Below, in pieces: positions 36,815 to 45,918 of a DNA stretch of 53,103 bases. Below the pieces are notes generated by a model, which was given only the letters and a program-made list of their open reading frames with translations, made no database searches and was not told the DNA's origin. The stretch covers positions 1-53,103 of the forward strand of contig JAFZAZ010000001.1 of assembly GCA_017561985.1 (NCBI GenBank). Reading direction: 5' to 3'. The stretch is from Lachnospiraceae bacterium. GTDB lineage: Bacteria; Bacillota_A; Clostridia; Lachnospirales; Lachnospiraceae. How positions within the stretch are numbered: position 1 is the stretch's first letter; each line of letters opens with the position of its first letter. A program made the position numbers and the translations under genes.

Positions 36815-39358
36815 ATGAAGAAATGCAAGAAAATCCTCGCACTTCTGCTTGTGCTTGCCATGACACTTTCTCTGGCAGCATGCGGCAAGGATAAGAATGA
36901 GACGAATTCGACTCCTACGCCCGGGCAGTCCGGAGATATCACTCCGGTAGTTGGGGAGAACGCAAAGGCAAAGACCTACACATTTCATGATTATGCTTCC
37001 TCCCTCGGTTCCGTTTGGAACCCTCACACCTGGGAGACCAACTCGGAGGACCTGATCCTCAGCTACATCTCGACTCCGCTTGTCAATCTTCAGATTGCAA
37101 ACTCGGAGGAGGGTCTTTATCAGTGGATCTATGAGATGGCTACGTCCGTTGAAGACGTTACCAAGGACCACAAGGATGATCTGAAGAAGTACGAAGTCCT
37201 TCTTCCTGTCGGCAAAACGGTGGATGATGTTGAGGACGGTTACGTGTTCGAGATCAAACTTCGCGAAGGTGCGATGTGGGAAGACGGCACTAAGATCAAT
37301 GCGGATACCTACATCTACTCGATGAAGGCTTTGCTTGATCCCAAGATGAAGAACTACCGCTCTAACAACTACTGGAGCGGCGAGTCCGCAGTAGCAGGTG
37401 GTAAGGCTTACTACTATGCAGGCGAGACCACTCTCCTTGAGAACTATGACGGTGCGAAGATCGACTTCGCTTCCCTTGAGGATCTCAAGAAGGGTGACGA
37501 CGGCGTATACACCACTCCGGACGGAGGCAAGGTATACATTGCACTCGGCAAGGAGCTTACCTGGCTGCAGGGTGACGCGCTTAAGGATTACGTTGAAGCT
37601 TACGGCGATACATATTTCGGAACCGCAACGTGGGAGCAGCTTGTTGCACTCATGGATGCGGAGACCGGTCTGGTTCCGTTGACGGATGACAGCTACAAGT
37701 TGTTTGTTCCGGTTACGACCACGGTTGCTGACTGGGGCGAGACCGAGGATGACGTTCCGGCTTACTTCTACTATGAGAAGACCTTCGGTGCGGCAAACTT
37801 CGACAATGTCGGTCTTTACAAGGTTGATGAATACACGATCCGTTATGTCAACGAGTCTCATATCGACCGCAACTACTTCATGACTTCTCTGACGAGCAAC
37901 TGGCTTGTAAACGAGACTCTGTATGAGAAACTTAAGAAGGAAGAGGACGGCGTTGTAACGACGACGTACGGCACTTCCCTTGATACGACGATCTCCTACG
38001 GTCCTTACAAGATGTCCTCGCTGCAGAAGGATAAGCAGGTTGTCTTTGTTCAGAACGAAAAATGGTTCGGTTACACCAAGAATGCAGACGGTTCCCTCAC
38101 CGCTATGACGAGCAAAGAGGGATTCCAGGTTGACGGCAAGGATACGCAGCAGTATCAGGCAACGTCCATCGTTATCGACGTATTGGATGACAACGCTGCC
38201 AAGCAGGCATTCCTCAAGGGTAACCTTTCCATCTGGTATCCTACCGCTGAGGAGCTTGTGAACTACTCGACTTCCGATCAGCTTTACAAGCGCGATGAGA
38301 CGTACACGATGCGTTTCTTCTTCAACACGAACCTGGATGCTCTGAAGGCCATGGATGCTAACAAGGGCAACCAGAACTCGGTTGTACTCTCCAACGAGAA
38401 CTTCCGTAAGGCTATGTCCCTTGCGTTCAACCGTACCGAGTTCGTAAAGGCAACGCCCGGATACAAGCCGGCTTGCTTCATTCTGAACGGTCTGTACTAC
38501 TACAATGTGTATGATGATCCGTCCTCGATCTACCGCAGCTCCGACGAGGCTATGCAGGCAATCTGCAACCTCTACGGCGTTGAGTACGGTGAGGGCAAGG
38601 CTTACGCGACCCTTGAGGATGCGTACAAGTCCATCAACGGCTACAACCTTACGGTTGCCAAGGAACTTATGACCAAGGCTTGCGACGAGCTTGTTGCTGC
38701 CGGCCTCTACAACAAGGGCGACGACATCAAGATCCGCATCGGCTGGGCGAAGGGTGCTCTGGAGTCCGCCGATCAGGCTCAGGTCGCTTTGGTCAACGCG
38801 CAGATCAACGCTGCACTTGAGGGAACCGGCTTCGGCAAGATCACCTTCGAGGCAGTCGGCAATATCGAGAACCGCTACAAGGACGTTCCCGCCGGCGAGT
38901 ACGCTATGGGTTACGGCGCATGGGGCGGCGCTGCATTCTATCCGTTCACGATGTTCCAGGTATACTGCGATCCGGATTACGTTTCGATCCATGAGGGCGC
39001 TTGCTGGAATCCGGCAACCGAGACTCTGACGATCAACGTTAACGGTGAAGACGATACGATGACCTGGCAGAAGTGGTCCTCGACCATGAGCGGAAACGGC
39101 AAGTACGCAAGTGCGGACTTCGCGACCAAGCTTGGTATCCTTGCGGCAATGGAAGAGAACTACCTCAAGAAGTACTACTGCATTCCGCTTTGCTGCACGA
39201 CGGCTTGCGAGATGCTTTCCTTCCAGCTGCAGTACTACACCGATGAGTACAACATCATGTACGACTTCGGCGGTCTCCGTCTGATGCAGTTCCATTATGA
39301 TGATGAGGCTTGGACAAAGGCCGTTGCAGATCAGGGCGGCATCCTCAGCTACGAGTAA
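36815..39358 (+). CDS. Peptide/dipeptide ABC transporter substrate-binding lipoprotein (SBP family 5), oversized
   Basis: The binding protein captures peptides outside the cell. The 847-residue product has a lipoprotein signal with lipobox LAAC (Cys22), a short Thr/Pro/Gly linker and a family 5 solute-binding core: FEIKLREGAMWEDGTKINADTY near residue 146 and the mid-protein segment LSNENFRKAMSLAFNRTEFVK. Family members usually have 500-600 residues. Here extra segments, for example about 170-280 and 300-380, make the protein about half as large again. Its codons are more T-ending (GGT, GTT, CTT) than most of the window, as in highly expressed genes. A terminator-like hairpin separates it from the permease genes, giving excess binding protein. 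Confidence 0.9.
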   Translation: MKKCKKILALLLVLAMTLSLAACGKDKNETNSTPTPGQSGDITPVVGENAKAKTYTFHDYASSLGSVWNPHTWETNSEDLILSYISTPLVNLQIANSEEGLYQWIYEMATSVEDVTKDHKDDLKKYEVLLPVGKTVDDVEDGYVFEIKLREGAMWEDGTKINADTYIYSMKALLDPKMKNYRSNNYWSGESAVAGGKAYYYAGETTLLENYDGAKIDFASLEDLKKGDDGVYTTPDGGKVYIALGKELTWLQGDALKDYVEAYGDTYFGTATWEQLVALMDAETGLVPLTDDSYKLFVPVTTTVADWGETEDDVPAYFYYEKTFGAANFDNVGLYKVDEYTIRYVNESHIDRNYFMTSLTSNWLVNETLYEKLKKEEDGVVTTTYGTSLDTTISYGPYKMSSLQKDKQVVFVQNEKWFGYTKNADGSLTAMTSKEGFQVDGKDTQQYQATSIVIDVLDDNAAKQAFLKGNLSIWYPTAEELVNYSTSDQLYKRDETYTMRFFFNTNLDALKAMDANKGNQNSVVLSNENFRKAMSLAFNRTEFVKATPGYKPACFILNGLYYYNVYDDPSSIYRSSDEAMQAICNLYGVEYGEGKAYATLEDAYKSINGYNLTVAKELMTKACDELVAAGLYNKGDDIKIRIGWAKGALESADQAQVALVNAQINAALEGTGFGKITFEAVGNIENRYKDVPAGEYAMGYGAWGGAAFYPFTMFQVYCDPDYVSIHEGACWNPATETLTINVNGEDDTMTWQKWSSTMSGNGKYASADFATKLGILAAMEENYLKKYYCIPLCCTTACEMLSFQLQYYTDEYNIMYDFGGLRLMQFHYDDEAWTKAVADQGGILSYE

Positions 39359-39397
39359 TCCGCTGAGTTGACCTGGCGTCAATCTGAATGAGACACG

Positions 39398-39434
39398 AGG
39401 GGTGAGAGTGATCTTCACTTTCGCCCCTTGTTTT
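39398..39434 (+). terminator. Terminator/attenuator between binding protein and permease genes
   Basis: AGGGGTGAGAGTGA (39398-39411), loop TCT, TCACTTTCGCCCCT (39415-39428), then TTGTTTT. Confidence 0.85.
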
Positions 39435-39458
39435 CGGGTTTATCCTGTAAAAAATGTA

Positions 39459-39487
39459 ATGAAATCTAAGCTTTTGTATGCTATAAT
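39459..39487 (+). promoter_or_regulatory. Extended -10 promoter of the permease/ATPase genes
   Basis: TG (39479-39480)-C-TATAAT (39482-39487) with ATGAAA (39459-39464) 17 bp upstream as a fair -35. Confidence 0.8.
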
Positions 39488-39525
39488 TGTTGTGTTCCGA
39501 ATACAAGGCTAAGGAGTTTGCCGGT

Positions 39526-40485
39526 ATGCTGAAATATGTGATCAAACGAATTGTCCTGCTCTTCGTCACGCTGTTCATCATCATGACGATGTGCTTCTTT
39601 CTGATCAAACTGCTTCCGTGGGAGCTTCCCATGGAGACGGCGAAGAAAGAAGCAGCGATGCAGCGCCTGGAGCTGCAGGGCTATGGAAAACCGATTCTCG
39701 TGCAGTACGGGCGGTATCTGAAGAACATTTTCCTCCATTGGGATTTTGGTATTTCGTGGAAGATTGACAACATGAAGCCGGTTTGGAAGGTCTTCACCGA
39801 CCGTTTCCCGCCGACCGTATTAATCAATCTTTATTCCCTGCTGATTGCGACGCCGATCGGTATTCTGCTCGGTATCTATGCCGCAATCAAGAAAAATAAG
39901 TGGCAGGATCAGTTTATCAGCACGTCGGTTATGATCTTTGTATCGGTTCCGAGCTACGTGTACGGTTTCCTTGTACAGTATTTCCTGTATTTCAAGTGGG
40001 ACCTTCTTCCCCTTACCGTGTATTCGCTCGCAGATGCGGGGGGATCCTGGTTTACGTGGAAAATGTTTGTCAGTATGCTGCCGCCTGTGATCGCGCTGAC
40101 TTTCGGCTCGATCGCATCGCTGTGCCGCTACACCAGAGCCGAGCTCACGGAGACGCTGACCTCCGACTACATGCTGCTCGCGCGCACGAAAGGTCTGACC
40201 CGCGCGCAGGCGACCTCCAGGCACGCTCTGAAGAACGCGATGGTGCCGATCCTGCCGATGATCCTCGGCGGTTTCCTCGACATCATGGCGGGCTCGTTCG
40301 TCATCGAGAAGATTTTCTCCGTTCCCGGTGTCGGTCAGCTCTATATCCAATCCATCAACCTGCTTGACTACGACGTGTTCATGATGGACACGGTGTTCTA
40401 TACCTTCATCGGACTGATGGCCGGCATTGTGACCGACCTGAGTTACGGTTTCATCGATCCGAGAATTCGAATGGGGGAAAAATAA
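39526..40485 (+). CDS. oppB: Oligopeptide/dipeptide ABC transporter permease, OppB/DppB type
   Basis: The 319-residue protein has six predicted membrane helices beginning LKYVIKRIVLLFVTLFIIMTM (in part), the PIG...LGIYAAIKKNKWQD loop and the EAA-type coupling loop DYMLLARTKGLTRAQATSRHALKNA (residues about 218-242), then GSFVIEKIFSVPGVG. This is the normal size and layout of OppB. The start at 39526 follows AAGGAG. An in-frame start further upstream lies on the -10 element and cannot be used. Its stop abuts the oppC start. The name records the family; the substrate is not proven. Confidence 0.93.
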   Translation: MLKYVIKRIVLLFVTLFIIMTMCFFLIKLLPWELPMETAKKEAAMQRLELQGYGKPILVQYGRYLKNIFLHWDFGISWKIDNMKPVWKVFTDRFPPTVLINLYSLLIATPIGILLGIYAAIKKNKWQDQFISTSVMIFVSVPSYVYGFLVQYFLYFKWDLLPLTVYSLADAGGSWFTWKMFVSMLPPVIALTFGSIASLCRYTRAELTETLTSDYMLLARTKGLTRAQATSRHALKNAMVPILPMILGGFLDIMAGSFVIEKIFSVPGVGQLYIQSINLLDYDVFMMDTVFYTFIGLMAGIVTDLSYGFIDPRIRMGEK

Positions 40486-42072
40486 ATGGAGAAAGCAAAG
40501 TACGACATCAAAAACATTCCCTCCGAAGCATTCGCGTTTGTCAATCGCGACGAGAAACTCTCGGACACCAAATTCGAAGACAAGCCGATCGGCTACCTCA
40601 AGGACGCATGGATCCGGTTCTGCAAGAACAAAGGTTCCATCGTGGCAGCCGTAATCATCGGCATTATTCTGTTGTTTGCATTTTTCACGCCGATCCTGTT
40701 CACCAGATATGACCAGACGTTTATGGACGTCTACTATGCTAAGAAGGCTCCCCGCAACCTGTGGTTGAAGAATACTTTCGGAATCTCCGACGGCTCCACG
40801 AAGCGTGACTTCCAGGAGCGCGGTCTGATCTACGATATCGCGATCGGCATCGGTGCGGAAGACCACGAAGGAAAGGGCGATGTCACGCTCGAACAGGGCA
40901 TGGCGAGCTACTATCAGCCGATGCTCGAGATCGGCGAGGGCCGCGAGATCACCGGTATGATCGGCGCCAAGGACAAGACCGTATACACCTGCAAGCTTGA
41001 CGTTTACCTCGAGGTAGGCTTCCAGTACCGCAGCATCGAGCAGAGCGAGTACAAGAAGATCGTTGACTGGCAGGAACAGACCGGAATCCAGGTTCTTTAT
41101 CCTCTCATCGAGGACAACGAATGGAACCTCGATCCGGAAAATGCAAACTACTGGTATAAATCAAAGAAGGGCACTCCGGTCCGCCTCAACAAGAGCGGCA
41201 AGAGCAAGGAGATTGCTTACGAGCCCGGCATGGTGCTTGAGGACAACTACAAGCGCGATGCGGACGGAAACGCCATTTTCTACGAGTACACGGGCGGCGG
41301 CGACATCGACACCGCACAGTATAAGGTCCGTGTTCTGTACTACAACTACTACCGTTATGCCAACGGTTTCGAGCCCGAGTATTTCATGGGCACGGACAGC
41401 CAGGGCTACGACCTGATGCTTCGCCTGGCTTCCGGTATCAAGCTGAGTTTCCTCGTTGCATGTGCCGTTTCGATCATCAACCTGACGATCGGTGCGATCT
41501 ACGGTGCAATCGAAGGTTACTACGGCGGAACGACCGACCTCGTGATGGAGCGTGTCACGGATATTCTGAACAACGTTCCGTTCATCGTGGTTGCGACATT
41601 GTTCCAGCTGCATCTGGCAGCCAAGCTGGGAGCAATCCCGTGTCTTTTGTTCGCCTACGTCACGACCGGATGGATCGGTATGGCGTACCGTGTGCGTACG
41701 CAGTTCTACCGCTTCAAGAATCAGGAATACGTCATGGCGGCCAAGACACTCGGCGCGCGCGACCGAAGGATCATCTGGAAACACATTTTCCCCAACTCCC
41801 TCGGTACGATCATCACCAGCTGCGTGCTTGTCATCCCGGGCGTTATCTTCAGCGAGAGTATGCTGAGTTTCCTGGGTATCGTAAAGCTCGGAACCGACAA
41901 GACGACTTCGCTCGGTACATTGCTTTCGGATGCAAGCTCCATCTGGACGAACTACCCGCATCTGATGATCTTCCCGGCGCTTATCATTTCGCTGCTGGAG
42001 ATCTGCTTCAACCTGTTCGGCAACGGTCTGCGTGACGCGTTCAATCCGTCCCTGCGAGGCGTGGAGGAATAA
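40486..42072 (+). CDS. oppC: Oligopeptide/dipeptide ABC transporter permease, OppC/DppC type, with large extracellular insert
   Basis: OppC normally has about 300 residues. This one has 528. After the cytosolic N-terminus and TM1 (about 51-72), the usual short loop before the conserved GTDSQGYDLMLRL (302-314) is replaced by about 200 residues (about 95-298) with no helix-forming hydrophobic run, so an added extracytoplasmic domain. The rest is normal: five helices, the EAA loop YVMAAKTLGARDRRIIWKHIFPN, in part, at about 412-434, and the GxxxSExxLSFLG segment. The start follows the oppB stop without a gap. The insert lies on the face that meets the binding protein, which is itself enlarged. 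Confidence 0.92.
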   Translation: MEKAKYDIKNIPSEAFAFVNRDEKLSDTKFEDKPIGYLKDAWIRFCKNKGSIVAAVIIGIILLFAFFTPILFTRYDQTFMDVYYAKKAPRNLWLKNTFGISDGSTKRDFQERGLIYDIAIGIGAEDHEGKGDVTLEQGMASYYQPMLEIGEGREITGMIGAKDKTVYTCKLDVYLEVGFQYRSIEQSEYKKIVDWQEQTGIQVLYPLIEDNEWNLDPENANYWYKSKKGTPVRLNKSGKSKEIAYEPGMVLEDNYKRDADGNAIFYEYTGGGDIDTAQYKVRVLYYNYYRYANGFEPEYFMGTDSQGYDLMLRLASGIKLSFLVACAVSIINLTIGAIYGAIEGYYGGTTDLVMERVTDILNNVPFIVVATLFQLHLAAKLGAIPCLLFAYVTTGWIGMAYRVRTQFYRFKNQEYVMAAKTLGARDRRIIWKHIFPNSLGTIITSCVLVIPGVIFSESMLSFLGIVKLGTDKTTSLGTLLSDASSIWTNYPHLMIFPALIISLLEICFNLFGNGLRDAFNPSLRGVEE

Positions 42073-42075
42073 TTC

Positions 42076-44235
42076 ATGGCAAACATTTTGGAAGTGAAAA
42101 ACCTGAAGGTATCCTTCCGTACGTCGGGAGGAATACTGAAAGCCGTGCGGGATATTTCGTTCAATCTCGAACGCGGCAAGACGCTCGCCATCGTAGGTGA
42201 GTCCGGTTCCGGCAAGTCCGTTACGTCCCGGTCGATCCTCGGCATTCTCGCCGGCAACTCGATCGTTGACGGAGGCGAGATCCTTTACGACGGCAAGGAC
42301 CTTTTGAAGATCTCCGAGGAGGAGATGTGCAAGATCCGCGGCGACAAGATCTCGATGGTCTTCCAGGACCCGTTGTCCTCGCTGAACCCGATCGTCAAGA
42401 TCGGCCGTCAGATCACCGAGGCAATGCTTTTGAAAAATAAAGGCAACCGCCGCCGTGCACGCAAGGCGTTCAACGGAACGCTTGCGGAGCTTCGCCGCAA
42501 CATGATTGCCGCCAACCCCGGCGATGAGGCGAAGATCACGGAAATGACGAAGGCCTTTGACACATACACTATCTCCGCTCTGAAGATGGAGACCGCGTAC
42601 AACACGGCATACTCCTATGCGGATGAGCTCCACGAGAGTATCGGCGACTTTTTGTTCCTTCAGGAGAAGGAGCAGAAGCTGAACGTGAAGCTTGAGCTGA
42701 AGGAATTTGCCGCGAAGCTCGGCCGCACGAAGAACCGCTTCCTCTCGAAGGGAATGGACGACACGGTCGGCAAGCTCGCCGAGGAGATCCGAAGCGTGCG
42801 CCGCGAGTATCGCCTCGCCGGCAAGGACAAGTCTTCGGTGATCCCGAAGATGCGCGACGTTCTCACGAGAGCACAGGAGCTGACCGGCTCGATGGTTGTC
42901 GAGGAAAAGCCCGACTTCCTGAGCATCGGATATTACGAATACAAGCACTCCGCAGCGGACCTTGAGGGTATGGAGATCGCCGAGATCAACAAGAAGACCG
43001 CTCAGTGTCTGAAGGAGGAGTTCCTCACCGAGTTCACGCGCTATGCGGAGCAGGGCATCCGTTACTCGCACGAGCAGTCGTACGAGAAGAAAAAGGAAGT
43101 GCTCGCAGAGCTTGTGAAAGGCGAGGAGTTCTACCGCGGAGATTTTACGAAGTCTACCGCAAAATCCCGTGCAAAGCAGCTTGCGGCGCACGTAGAGGGC
43201 TCCATCGATCCGCTTGAGATCGTGAAGGACAGCTACGCGTACACGTTCGGCAGCAGTCTTCTGCATGCGATCGAACAATACTTCTATTACAGGACCAAGA
43301 ACCCGAAGGAAGAGAGGCGTTTTGCTCGTCAGACGGCCAAGCGTGAGGCTCTCATCGCGAGAGGCAAGACGGTGGACTGGAAGGTCGTTCCGAAGACCGT
43401 GCGCGACCTTGATGAGCTCCGCAGCGAGATCCTCAAGATCGTCACGAACCAGAAGGAGCGCTATCAGAACTATATCGACAACGGCACGAACGGTGACATC
43501 AGCGCGCGCGCGGACGAGATGATCGGTTACTTCCGCGAGCAGGCGTCCCAGGTTGTAAACAAGGTCAACAAGCGCATGGCGAAGGAAAAGGCCATCAAGC
43601 TTATGAAAGAGGTTGGTATTGCCGAGCCTCGTGTCCGCTACAATCAGTATCCGTTTGAATTTTCCGGCGGTATGCGGCAGCGTATCGTTATCGCGATCGC
43701 ACTCGCGGCGGATCCGGACATCCTGATCTGCGACGAGCCGACGACCGCTCTGGACGTTACGATCCAGGCGCAGATCCTCGAGCTGATCAACAAGCTCAAG
43801 GAAGAGCGCAACCTCTCGGTTGTATTTATCACGCACGACCTCGGCGTTGTGGCCAACATGGCGGACGACATCGCGGTTATGTATGCGGGCAAGATCATTG
43901 AGTACGGCACGGCGGACGACATTTTCTACGATCCGCGCCATCCGTACACGTGGGCGCTTCTCTCGTCCATGCCGGACCTTGACACGAAGGAGAAGCTGGA
44001 CGCGATCCCGGGCACGCCTCCGAACATGATCTATCCGCCGGAGGGCGATGCATTTGCCGCACGAAACAAGTATGCGATGCAGATTGATTACGAGATGCAG
44101 CCGCCGCAGTTTACCGTGTCCGACACGCACTGGGCAGCGACCTGGTTACTGCATCCGGATGCGCCGAAGGTGGAAGTGCCGAAGGCGATTTCCGAGCGCA
44201 TCGAGCGCATGAAGAGAAAGAACGAGACGGCTTGA
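42076..44235 (+). CDS. oppD: Oligopeptide/dipeptide ABC transporter ATPase, OppD/DppD type, with ~370-residue internal insert
   Basis: The 719-residue protein is about twice the usual OppD size. Walker A is GESGSGKS (41-48), the Q-loop is MVFQDPLSSLNP with Gln97, the signature is FSGGMRQR (529-536), followed by Walker B ILICDEPTTALD, the H-loop ITHDLG and the OppD-type C-terminal peptide-site domain. Q-loop and signature are normally about 60-70 residues apart. Here about 430 residues separate them, so some 370 residues (about 120-495) are inserted in the helical subdomain. The insert is rich in Lys, Glu, Arg and Ala and looks mostly helical. It has no stop or frameshift and keeps host codon use, so it is translated. 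Residues 499 on (KAIKLMKEVGIAEPRVRYNQYP, in part) return to the family. Confidence 0.93.
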   Translation: MANILEVKNLKVSFRTSGGILKAVRDISFNLERGKTLAIVGESGSGKSVTSRSILGILAGNSIVDGGEILYDGKDLLKISEEEMCKIRGDKISMVFQDPLSSLNPIVKIGRQITEAMLLKNKGNRRRARKAFNGTLAELRRNMIAANPGDEAKITEMTKAFDTYTISALKMETAYNTAYSYADELHESIGDFLFLQEKEQKLNVKLELKEFAAKLGRTKNRFLSKGMDDTVGKLAEEIRSVRREYRLAGKDKSSVIPKMRDVLTRAQELTGSMVVEEKPDFLSIGYYEYKHSAADLEGMEIAEINKKTAQCLKEEFLTEFTRYAEQGIRYSHEQSYEKKKEVLAELVKGEEFYRGDFTKSTAKSRAKQLAAHVEGSIDPLEIVKDSYAYTFGSSLLHAIEQYFYYRTKNPKEERRFARQTAKREALIARGKTVDWKVVPKTVRDLDELRSEILKIVTNQKERYQNYIDNGTNGDISARADEMIGYFREQASQVVNKVNKRMAKEKAIKLMKEVGIAEPRVRYNQYPFEFSGGMRQRIVIAIALAADPDILICDEPTTALDVTIQAQILELINKLKEERNLSVVFITHDLGVVANMADDIAVMYAGKIIEYGTADDIFYDPRHPYTWALLSSMPDLDTKEKLDAIPGTPPNMIYPPEGDAFAARNKYAMQIDYEMQPPQFTVSDTHWAATWLLHPDAPKVEVPKAISERIERMKRKNETA

Positions 44236-44281
44236 TCACAGCCGTTTCGGACCGGAATATACAAAGATCCCGGAGGTTAGC

Positions 44282-45484
44282 ATGGGAGACGAGAAGAAAG
44301 AAGTTCTGTTGAAGGTCGATCACCTGACACAGTGCTTTAAGATGGGCAGCGGCGAGTTCAAGGCGGTTGACGATGTCAGCTTTGAGATTCACAGGGGCGA
44401 GGTGTTCGGCCTCGTAGGTGAGTCCGGCTGCGGAAAAACGACGACGGGCCGCTCCATTCTGAAGATTTACGACATCACCGGCGGAAGCATTTACTTCAAG
44501 GGCCAGCGTATCTGCGCGGGTATCCGTCAATACAAGGACGCCATCCGCGAAGCCCGCAAAGAGCTCAAGAACTGCACGGACGAAAAGCGCCGCGCGGAGC
44601 TCAACGAGACGATCGCGGCCAATACTCAGGAGATCGCGAAGGCCAGATTTGACCACAAGCGCAGCGACGCCGAGTACGCGAAGAAGCTTGTCGCGGAGAC
44701 GGACGAGCGCTATCAGAAGCTGATCGCGGCGGAGAAGGACCCGGCCAGAGCGGCTGAGCTTCGCAAGGAGTACCGCTCCGAGCGCCGCATCGCAAAGAAC
44801 ACGCGTCTGATCACGAAGATTCAGATGATCTTCCAGGATCCGATCGCGTCGCTTGACCCGCGTATGACGGTTCGCGAGATCATTTCCGAGGGCCTGATCA
44901 TCAACGGTATCAAGGACAAGAAATACATCGACGAGAAGGTCTACGAGATTCTCGAGATGGTAGGTCTGGTGCGCGAGCACGCAGGCCGCTATCCGCACGA
45001 ATTTTCCGGAGGCCAGCGTCAGCGTATCGGTATCGCCAGAAGCGTTGTGATGCGCCCCGAGATGATCATCGCCGACGAGCCCGTATCCGCTCTGGACGTT
45101 TCGATCCAGGCGCAGGTTATCAACCTTCTGAACGAGCTTCGCGAGCAGTTTGACCTGACGATCATGTTCATCGCGCACGACCTCTCCGTCGTCAAATATT
45201 TTTCGGACCGCATCGGCGTTATGTACTTCGGTAAAATGGTTGAGCTGACAACGTCGGACGAGCTGTTTGCACACCCGCTGCATCCGTACACCAAGTCGCT
45301 TCTCTCGGCGATTCCGCTTCCGGATCCGAAGTCCGAGAAAAAGCGCAAGAGAATCGTTTACAATGCCCTCACGGCGCACGATTACACGGTGGACAAGCCG
45401 TCCATGCGCGAGGTTGCGCCCGGACATTTTGTGTATTGCAATGACGCCGAGGAAGAGGCGTACAAGAAGGAGCTCGGACAGTGA
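44282..45484 (+). CDS. oppF: Oligopeptide/dipeptide ABC transporter ATPase, OppF/DppF type, with ~95-residue insert
   Basis: The 400-residue protein has Walker A GESGCGKT (46-53), Q-loop MIFQDPIASLDPR (Gln185), signature FSGGQRQR, Walker B MIIADEPVSALD and the H-loop IAHDLS. In OppF, Walker A and Q-loop are about 45 residues apart. Here the distance is about 135, with an extra helical, charged stretch at about 78-172 (many Glu, Lys, Arg, Ala; DERYQKLIAAEKDPARAAEL). It sits at a different site from the OppD insert. The heterodimer partner is OppD. The start follows CGGAGG 46 bp after oppD. The stop overlaps the next start (GTGA). Confidence 0.93.
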   Translation: MGDEKKEVLLKVDHLTQCFKMGSGEFKAVDDVSFEIHRGEVFGLVGESGCGKTTTGRSILKIYDITGGSIYFKGQRICAGIRQYKDAIREARKELKNCTDEKRRAELNETIAANTQEIAKARFDHKRSDAEYAKKLVAETDERYQKLIAAEKDPARAAELRKEYRSERRIAKNTRLITKIQMIFQDPIASLDPRMTVREIISEGLIINGIKDKKYIDEKVYEILEMVGLVREHAGRYPHEFSGGQRQRIGIARSVVMRPEMIIADEPVSALDVSIQAQVINLLNELREQFDLTIMFIAHDLSVVKYFSDRIGVMYFGKMVELTTSDELFAHPLHPYTKSLLSAIPLPDPKSEKKRKRIVYNALTAHDYTVDKPSMREVAPGHFVYCNDAEEEAYKKELGQ

Positions 45485-45891
45485 ACACATCGCGCCGCGC
45501 AAAATTGATCCCCTACGCAGTGACGACGGTGATCGCCGCCCTCATGGCGTTCGGCGTGTATCTCACGCGGGGAGTCACCGACGCCTCGACCGACGCTGAC
45601 CGCTACCGCGCGCTGTGCGATTCGTTCACGGTGCCCGGAGTTCTGCTGCTGGCGTTCGGCGCGCTTCTGTGGGTGGCCGGCGAGGGTGCGCTCGTCGGAG
45701 TGACATGGCTGGTGAAGAATGCGATCCTCATGCTGATCCCCGGCAAGGCGCTCGACCGAGTCTCTTACGCGGAGTATCTCGCGGAGCATCAGGCGAAGAA
45801 AAAAGGTCCGCATGTGTGCATTTTCGTTGTGGGCGCCGTGTTCGTCCTGATCGCGGTCGTGTTCTTAATGTTGTACAATAACGCGGCGTAA
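45481..45891 (+). CDS. DUF3899 domain membrane protein
   Basis: The 136-residue protein has three predicted membrane helices (about 10-28, 48-70 and 110-132), with a cytosolic loop containing KALDRVSYAEYLAEHQAKKKG. The Y-x-E-Y and basic pattern between helices 2 and 3 is typical of DUF3899 (PF13038), whose function is unknown. The GTG start overlaps the oppF stop, so it is translated together with the transporter genes and may be an accessory part. No upstream ATG is possible without entering oppF. Confidence 0.72.
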   Translation: MNTSRRAKLIPYAVTTVIAALMAFGVYLTRGVTDASTDADRYRALCDSFTVPGVLLLAFGALLWVAGEGALVGVTWLVKNAILMLIPGKALDRVSYAEYLAEHQAKKKGPHVCIFVVGAVFVLIAVVFLMLYNNAA

Positions 45892-45918
45892 GCCGTTTGG
45901 CAGGGTAGTTAATAACAT

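Noticed and set aside
39487..39525. An upstream start codon for oppB
   Set aside because: It overlaps the extended -10 element at 39479-39487, so it would not be in the mRNA. The ATG at 39526 has a proper AAGGAG.
36734..44130. Very long open frames on the minus strand opposite the transporter genes, up to about 990 codons
   Set aside because: They mirror the codon bias of the plus-strand genes, show no family motifs and lack ribosome sites. The plus-strand frames carry clear ABC transporter motifs.
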